From: Actinomycetota bacterium
GTDB lineage: Bacteria > Actinomycetota > Acidimicrobiia > Acidimicrobiales > Microtrichaceae
Length of the DNA: 10,909 nt
Reading direction: 5' to 3'
NCBI GenBank assembly: GCA_009700815.1
Contig: WLLG01000041.1
Location: forward strand, 1 to 10,909
The notes beneath the pieces were generated by a model. The model was not told the origin of the DNA, did no database searches, and saw only the letters and a list, made by a program, of their open reading frames with translations. The translations under genes were made by a program, and so were the position numbers. Below, in pieces: positions 6,772 through 10,909 of this stretch (its first letter is position 1; each line of letters begins with the position of its first letter).

Positions 6772-8025
6772 CTAGTCGAGCCGTTCAATCTGCACCCCGA
6801 TCGCACTGAGGCGATCAGTCAGGCCCTCGTAGCCGCGATCCAAGTGATGAGCGTCAGCAATGACCGTCTCGCCGTCGGCGCCAAGAGCGGCAACTACGAG
6901 TGCCGCACCGGCGCGAATATCTAACGCTCGAACTGGCGCCCCAGAGAGCCGCTCTACCCCATCGATAACTAGATGGTGCCCATCAACGCGTACCTGCGCG
7001 CCCATGCGAGCCAACTCCCCCACATATCGGAACCGGCCCGAAAAGACATTCTCGGTGGCGTAGCTCGTACCGGTGTTGAAGCACTGGAGGGCCACCAGCA
7101 AGGGCAGGTAGTCAGTTGCTAAACCGGGGTATGGCAATGTGGCCACGTTGGTTGGCCGGGGACGACCACTGGCCATCGCCCACAGGCCATCAGGCTCCGG
7201 AGAAATCCGGATTCCCATTGCCCCTAGTTTCTCGACGAGCAAGTCCAAATGATCGGGTCGCACATGGTGAAGAGTGAGCTCACCACCTGCGACGCCAAGG
7301 ACACTCAGGAACGTTGCGACCTCAATGCGATCAGGAATCACCGTGTGTTCCACCGCTCGCAAATCACTCACGCCGTCAATGGTCACCACCGAACTGCCCG
7401 CACCAAGGATCTGACCACCCATGCGGTTCAGAAATGCCCCGAGGTCTGCAATCTCGGGCTCGCGCGCAGCATTACGCACGGTGGTACGACCCTCGGCGAG
7501 AACTGCCGCCATCAGCAGGTTCTCTGTCGCACCAACACTCGGGTAGTCCAGCACGACTTCGGTACCGACAAGGCGTTCTGCCCGCGCATGAATCATCCCG
7601 TGGCTCAGAGTGAACTCAGCCCCCAGCGCTTCTAGGCCCTGAAGGTGCATATCAATCGGGCGGGCGCCAAAGTCGTCTCCGCCAGGCATCGCAACTCGTG
7701 CCTCGCCCATTGCCGCGAGCAGCGGGCCTAACACGGCGCTCGACGCACGCATGCGTTCAACAAGTTCGTAGGGGGCTTCGGGAATGACCTGCGAGCCGCG
7801 AATAATCTCGAGAGCACCATCCTCCCGGCGGCGGGTCTGCATTCCCATTGCCTCAAGCAACGCGCACATGTACTCCACGTCAGAGATCACGGGAACGTTG
7901 CGCAGGACATAGCGGCCCTCGGCAAGCACACATGCAGCCATCAGCTTGAGGGCGGAGTTCTTTGCACCGCTGATGGTGACCTCACCAGAAAGCGGGGCGG
8001 ACGGCCGAACAATGAGTCGAGACAC
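6772..8025 (-). CDS. murA: UDP-N-acetylglucosamine 1-carboxyvinyltransferase
   Basis: MurA transfers enolpyruvate from PEP to UDP-GlcNAc, the first committed step of peptidoglycan synthesis, in the cytoplasm. The 417-residue length is standard. Active-site positions are clear: K22-N23 in SGAKNSAL, R93 in MRASSAVLGPL, D305 in LATDYLP and R397 in LDRGYEGL. The loop that normally reads PGGCxxGARP reads MPGGDDFGARP, so the general-acid cysteine (E. coli Cys115) is Asp117. Asp at this site is the natural state in Mycobacterium tuberculosis and some other bacteria; it keeps activity but prevents fosfomycin alkylation, so intrinsic fosfomycin resistance is predicted. The start is GTG 8025, giving the family-typical SRLIVRPSAPLSGEV. 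GAAGG lies only one base before it, too close for a good SD, while AATACT sits six bases upstream, suggesting a leaderless mRNA. The gene diverges from the transporter gene with a 78-bp spacer. Confidence 0.98.
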   Translation of the reverse strand: MSRLIVRPSAPLSGEVTISGAKNSALKLMAACVLAEGRYVLRNVPVISDVEYMCALLEAMGMQTRRREDGALEIIRGSQVIPEAPYELVERMRASSAVLGPLLAAMGEARVAMPGGDDFGARPIDMHLQGLEALGAEFTLSHGMIHARAERLVGTEVVLDYPSVGATENLLMAAVLAEGRTTVRNAAREPEIADLGAFLNRMGGQILGAGSSVVTIDGVSDLRAVEHTVIPDRIEVATFLSVLGVAGGELTLHHVRPDHLDLLVEKLGAMGIRISPEPDGLWAMASGRPRPTNVATLPYPGLATDYLPLLVALQCFNTGTSYATENVFSGRFRYVGELARMGAQVRVDGHHLVIDGVERLSGAPVRALDIRAGAALVVAALGADGETVIADAHHLDRGYEGLTDRLSAIGVQIERLD

Positions 8026-8031
8026 GCCTTC

Positions 8032-8037
8032 AGTATT
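8032..8037 (-). promoter_or_regulatory. Candidate -10 element for murA (leaderless)
   Basis: On the minus strand AATACT matches TATAAT at four of six positions, including the key A2 and T6. It is followed by six bases (GAAGGC) and then the GTG start. The spacing is the same as at the Fur-family and J-domain genes. Confidence 0.35.
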
Positions 8038-8039
8038 GC

Positions 8040-8065
8040 CTGATTCTGATCACTAAGATCTGATC
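8040..8065 (+). promoter_or_regulatory. Promoter region of the transporter gene with CTGATC repeats
   Basis: CTGATT (8040-8045), CTGATC (8046-8051) and CTGATC (8060-8065) form a short direct-repeat cluster. TAAGAT at 8054-8059 is a fair -10, giving a leader of roughly 35-40 nt before ATG 8104. The palindromes TGATCA (8047-8052) and AGATCT (8056-8061) flank or overlap it. No clear -35 is seen. Confidence 0.35.
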
Positions 8066-8103
8066 TGCGCCAAGATCGCTCGGCTGCTGACCATGGGGAC
8101 CGT

Positions 8104-9780
8104 ATGGCGAGGATCAACAATCACTTTGAATGCGCAGAGTCCGAACTGCGAGAGCGATTGGAACCTCGCGATGATGTGCTGCTGTTGGAGTCAGCACCCG
8201 AAGATGCGGCCGATCTGACTAGGTCGGGCTCCGTCACCCTGACTGCTGAGTCCGGACCGTTTGTGACCTGTGAGCGAACAGTGCGGTGGCAACCGTGCAC
8301 AACAGACTCTTGTGACGACTCAGCCGCCGTGCCGCAGCAGCGCTTTGAGTTGCATCAAACAATCGATTACCAACTCGCTGTTCCCTACTGGCGCTGGCTG
8401 TACTCGATTCCCGCTCGCCGGGCACTCCCGGATGGTCTTGCACATGGCCGCCGGCCTTGGTGGGCTACCCCTGATCGACTCTCGGCTCGCCAAGCGACTC
8501 TGGTCGCCTCAGTCACCTTGCTCAACATGGTTGGAGGGATGCTCTATGGACTCCTATCTCAGGTTCTGACCTTCGTTGCAGAAGACCTTGGAGACGGGTC
8601 ACGTTCGCAACAAACCACCCTGCTTGCAGTAGTACGGATCGGGGTTGTAGTCACCCTGGTAGTCATGGTGTTCGCTGATCGAATCGGTAGACGCAAAGTG
8701 GCCCTTGGCTCTTTTATGGTTGCCGCAACGCTCACGCTGATCACGGCGCTCGCCCCAAGCTTGTGGGCAGTGGGCGCACTTCAGTTCTTCTCTCGGAACT
8801 TGGCGATAGCCGGTTTGCTCTGCGCTGACACCATCGCTGTGGAAGAGATGCCACCTGGATCACGAGCCATGGTTGCTGGCCTCGGCACGTTGGCCTACGG
8901 CTTGGGCGCCGGCATCATCGTCATGACCCTGCCGCTAGCAGACCTTGGCAATTGGGGATGGCGCTTGACCTTTGTGGTTGCTGGAATGTCGCTTCCGCTC
9001 ATCTGGAATGTTCGCAAACACCTGCCCGAAAGTCGGCGCTTTCAGAAACTCGCTCAGGATCGCGAGTCGGTGGCGCTTGCGGCCCTCGGGACTGAGATCG
9101 CAGCGGAACCGCTTGCCCCACTGATGGCAGCCTCGGGGCCACAATCTGACCCCGCTGCTGGCTCCGCTGTTCGCTCTGGCATGGGCCGAATGCATCTCTG
9201 GCGCTTTGCCTTGGTTGCTGGCATTTTCTTTCTGCTCAACGTCTTTCTCGCCCCGGCATCGCAACTCCAGAATGACTACCTTCGCACCGAAGTTGGGTTC
9301 AGCGCTTTGATGATCACGCTGTTTGTGATTGCCACATCAACCCCTGGCGCAATTGGCGTGCTGCTCGGTGGTCGCTTTGCCGATAAGCACGGCAGAAAGA
9401 CAACAATCGTCCCCGGACTGCTTGCGATTGGCATCTTCAACGCAGTCTTCTTTTCGGTAGTCGGGGTACCAATGTGGTTTGCTTCGTTGCTCGGCTCAAT
9501 CATCGGCGGGATGGCAGCCCCAGCCTTGGCAGTTATTTCGCCTGAACTCTTCCCGACCTCACACAGAGGAACAGTCCGCGGCGCAGTGGCTGCGGTTGCT
9601 GTTGCCGGGTCGGTAGTCGGCCTGCTGTTTGCGGGGAACTTGATTGACGCTCAGGGATACGGGTTCACGTTTACGTTGTTGGCCATCGCGCCCGTTGCTG
9701 CTGCGTTTGTGGCTCTGGCCCTGCCAGAAACGCGCGGTAAAGAACTCGAAGCGATCAACCCGTCAGCCGCAGACTCCTGA
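8104..9780 (+). CDS. Major facilitator superfamily transporter with soluble N-terminal domain
   Basis: Residues about 131-540 form a 12-helix MFS permease that probably moves a small metabolite by proton symport. The first motif A is ADRIGRRK (191-198), and its copy in the second half is GGRFADKHGRK (422-432). ELFPTSHRGT (481-490) and PETRGKELE (541-549) resemble sugar and organic-acid porters. PPGSRA (250-255) and LPESRRF (307-313) bracket the end of the first six helices, and a polar loop of about 50 residues separates the halves. The first about 130 residues are unusual: a soluble, probably cytoplasmic domain with three cysteines (C56, C65, C70) and a VPYWRWLYSIPARRAL segment leading into the permease. 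I recall actinobacterial MFS proteins with a similar front end, so it seems a family trait rather than a recent fusion. GGGGA four bases before the ATG serves as SD. The substrate is unknown. It ends 13 bp from the convergent J-domain gene. Confidence 0.92.
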   Translation: MARINNHFECAESELRERLEPRDDVLLLESAPEDAADLTRSGSVTLTAESGPFVTCERTVRWQPCTTDSCDDSAAVPQQRFELHQTIDYQLAVPYWRWLYSIPARRALPDGLAHGRRPWWATPDRLSARQATLVASVTLLNMVGGMLYGLLSQVLTFVAEDLGDGSRSQQTTLLAVVRIGVVVTLVVMVFADRIGRRKVALGSFMVAATLTLITALAPSLWAVGALQFFSRNLAIAGLLCADTIAVEEMPPGSRAMVAGLGTLAYGLGAGIIVMTLPLADLGNWGWRLTFVVAGMSLPLIWNVRKHLPESRRFQKLAQDRESVALAALGTEIAAEPLAPLMAASGPQSDPAAGSAVRSGMGRMHLWRFALVAGIFFLLNVFLAPASQLQNDYLRTEVGFSALMITLFVIATSTPGAIGVLLGGRFADKHGRKTTIVPGLLAIGIFNAVFFSVVGVPMWFASLLGSIIGGMAAPALAVISPELFPTSHRGTVRGAVAAVAVAGSVVGLLFAGNLIDAQGYGFTFTLLAIAPVAAAFVALALPETRGKELEAINPSAADS

Positions 9781-9793
9781 CACGAGCAGAGCG

Positions 9794-10498
9794 CTAGCCC
9801 AGCAGAATCCGACGCGCCTCAGTCAACTCAGTGATTCTCGCCGCTGCGGAGTCGTCCGCTGCTCCATGGTCGGGGTGCGCTGCTCGCAGACGAGTCCGAA
9901 AAGCACGTTGCACATCTTTTCTAGAGGGTGAAGCGGACTGGGAGTCACGCAGGTCGAGCATCGCAAGTGCCCAGGAGACCGGATCGCCCACGGAACTGAT
10001 TGCAACTACGCCGCTTCGTCCCGAGAGATACGCCAGCAGCGCCGACTCGCTTCCCCCCTGCCACATCAGGCCCTTATGAACCGTAGACATCACAGCAGGA
10101 ACGACATCCCATGGCACACGCGCCGCTGCATAGGCGGCACACAAAACATGCTGTGCAGGCGTTCCTTGATCTTCGTCAAACTGAAACTCCAGATGTTCCC
10201 CCTCACCAATCACCCGATGAACGCAACGCTGCAACCCAACAGTGTCTTCTTGCAGGCGATGGCGCAGCTTGGGTTGAGGAATGCTGTTTCCAGCCTCTAG
10301 TTGAGACATCAACTGCAAAATTTCGGCATGCATATCGGAGTCGATCTCGGGGGCAAACCGTGCCGCAATCGCACCCAGCAAAATCCCCCCAAACCCAGGC
10401 GCTGGGTCCACGGGTAGCTCAAGGCGGCCAATCGCAACGCGTCGCGTCGGGGCAATCGGCCTTGAAAGAAAGGTCTCCACCTCCGCAAGCATCATCAC
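9794..10498 (-). CDS. Protein with C-terminal DnaJ-type J-domain and uncharacterised N-terminal region
   Basis: The last about 60 of 234 residues look like a J-domain: RKDVQRAFRTRLRAAHPDHG with HPD at 208-210, then a helix with AAARITELTEARRILL. J-domains stimulate the ATPase of DnaK-type chaperones, so this may be a specialised co-chaperone. There is no Gly/Phe region, zinc finger or DnaJ C-terminal domain. Residues 1-180 match nothing I recognise. They include GRLELPVDPAPGFGGILLGAIAA and an acidic EGEHLEFQFDEDQG stretch, with no membrane segment or signal peptide, so the protein is probably cytoplasmic. The start is GTG 10498, with ATGs at 10495 and 10492 as alternatives in the same frame. 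TAACTT six bases before the GTG suggests a leaderless mRNA. The gene lies 45 bp downstream of the YaaA-like gene on the same strand. No dnaK or grpE is nearby. Confidence 0.82.
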   Translation of the reverse strand: MMMLAEVETFLSRPIAPTRRVAIGRLELPVDPAPGFGGILLGAIAARFAPEIDSDMHAEILQLMSQLEAGNSIPQPKLRHRLQEDTVGLQRCVHRVIGEGEHLEFQFDEDQGTPAQHVLCAAYAAARVPWDVVPAVMSTVHKGLMWQGGSESALLAYLSGRSGVVAISSVGDPVSWALAMLDLRDSQSASPSRKDVQRAFRTRLRAAHPDHGAADDSAAARITELTEARRILLG

Positions 10499-10504
10499 GC
10501 TTCA

Positions 10505-10510
10505 AAGTTA
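10505..10510 (-). promoter_or_regulatory. Candidate -10 element for the J-domain gene (leaderless)
   Basis: On the minus strand TAACTT fits TANNNT and is followed by six bases (TGAAGC) and then GTG 10498. It lies in the 45-bp gap after the YaaA-like gene, so the J-domain gene may have its own promoter. No -35 is convincing. Confidence 0.45.
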
Positions 10511-10543
10511 CCCGTTGCTGCGGGGAGTTTTGCAGTCGGCTAC

Positions 10544-10909
10544 CTAGTCTTGGACGAAGGCCAACCCTGTCACAGGTCCTCGGACCTGAGTCAACAAGGG
10601 GTCAAGGCGGTAACCCGAAGGGTGCTCCCAGTGCTCAAGACTTCTTGGTGTGGTTTCTGGATGCTCCAGCAGGTGTCGCAGCAGAGCGCCCTTCAGGAAC
10701 TTGTTCCAATGAGACACTGCAACTAGCGAACCGTCTGGTCGACGCTCAAAGAATTTTACGGTGAGCTGCGGCAACTCGGGAGATTGAGTCCAAGCGGCAT
10801 TGTGCTCGATCGGCAACAAATTCCAGAGCTGGCGACCCTGAGCGATGGATGCAATCTGGGGAGAGAGCAGTGGTCGCCACCAAGTCGAAAGCTTGCCTAA
10901 ACCCGGCAG
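10544..10909 (-). CDS. yaaA: YaaA/DUF328 (UPF0246) family protein, N-terminal part beyond window
   Basis: The frame is open from the right window edge to the TAG at 10544, giving 121 C-terminal residues of a protein that is usually about 240-260 long. Family features visible are LPGLGKLSTWWRPLL, the LLPIEHNAAW segment where relatives have a conserved 'dLLP.EhaaA' block, and the hallmark VSHWNKFLKGALLRHLL. A GYRLDP segment lies near the end. E. coli YaaA lowers intracellular free iron and protects against peroxide, probably acting on DNA and iron chemistry in the cytoplasm; actinobacterial members are assumed similar. Internal TTG and GTG codons could start a shorter frame, but family resemblance continues upstream to the edge, so the gene is truncated by the window rather than broken. 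It lies upstream of the J-domain gene on the same strand. Confidence 0.85.
   Translation of the reverse strand: MPGLGKLSTWWRPLLSPQIASIAQGRQLWNLLPIEHNAAWTQSPELPQLTVKFFERRPDGSLVAVSHWNKFLKGALLRHLLEHPETTPRSLEHWEHPSGYRLDPLLTQVRGPVTGLAFVQD

Noticed and set aside
6462..6806. Minus-strand open frame of 114 codons
   Set aside because: It overlaps the small membrane-protein gene, the divergent spacer and the end of murA, and its product resembles nothing.
7249..7635. Plus-strand open frame of 128 codons inside murA
   Set aside because: It is the complement of a confidently identified murA.
10111..10764. Plus-strand open frame of 217 codons
   Set aside because: It lies antisense across the J-domain gene and the YaaA-like gene, both supported by family motifs, and its own product has no recognisable pattern.

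Overview
The window looks like core chromosome from an actinobacterium (Actinomycetota). The GlgP form carries a DUF3417 region, the MurA has aspartate in place of the catalytic cysteine, the major facilitator protein has a soluble N-terminal domain, and there is a J-domain protein of a type I associate with this phylum. By eye the GC content is in the mid-to-upper 50s. Genes are packed tightly: most gaps are under about 120 bp, and two gene ends overlap. That suits a compact, possibly streamlined genome. An acidimicrobial relative is my best guess, from protein resemblance remembered rather than searched.

Layout from left to right. A membrane-anchored beta-propeller protein runs off the left edge on the minus strand (1-994). 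A 250-bp divergent spacer follows, then glgP, the alpha-glucan phosphorylase (1245-3866, plus). GlgP meets a convergent minus-strand pair tail to tail in a 4-bp stop-codon overlap: a soluble Ser/Thr kinase (4683-5570) followed by an enoyl-CoA hydratase (3863-4693), which overlap by 11 bp. Divergent from the kinase is a Fur-family regulator (5648-6163, plus). Convergent to it is an 86-residue NFU-type Fe-S carrier (6191-6451, minus). Next come a 64-residue single-span membrane protein (6567-6761, plus), murA (6772-8025, minus) and a 558-residue major facilitator transporter (8104-9780, plus). Last are a protein with a C-terminal J-domain (9794-10498, minus) and the C-terminal half of a YaaA/DUF328 protein that runs off the right edge (10544-10909, minus).

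No single pathway joins these genes. GlgP serves glycogen breakdown, MurA starts peptidoglycan synthesis, and the hydratase acts on acyl-CoA. Fur, NFU and YaaA can loosely be grouped under metal and oxidative homeostasis, which is inference only. Several genes have a -10-like hexamer about 6 nt before the start codon, which suggests leaderless transcripts. I see no mobile element, CRISPR array, RNA gene or convincing intrinsic terminator, and no clearly new multi-gene system. The best leads are the Asp-type MurA, the uncharacterised domains on the transporter and J-domain proteins, the hexanucleotide repeat inside the kinase gene, and the palindromic sites in the divergent spacers.
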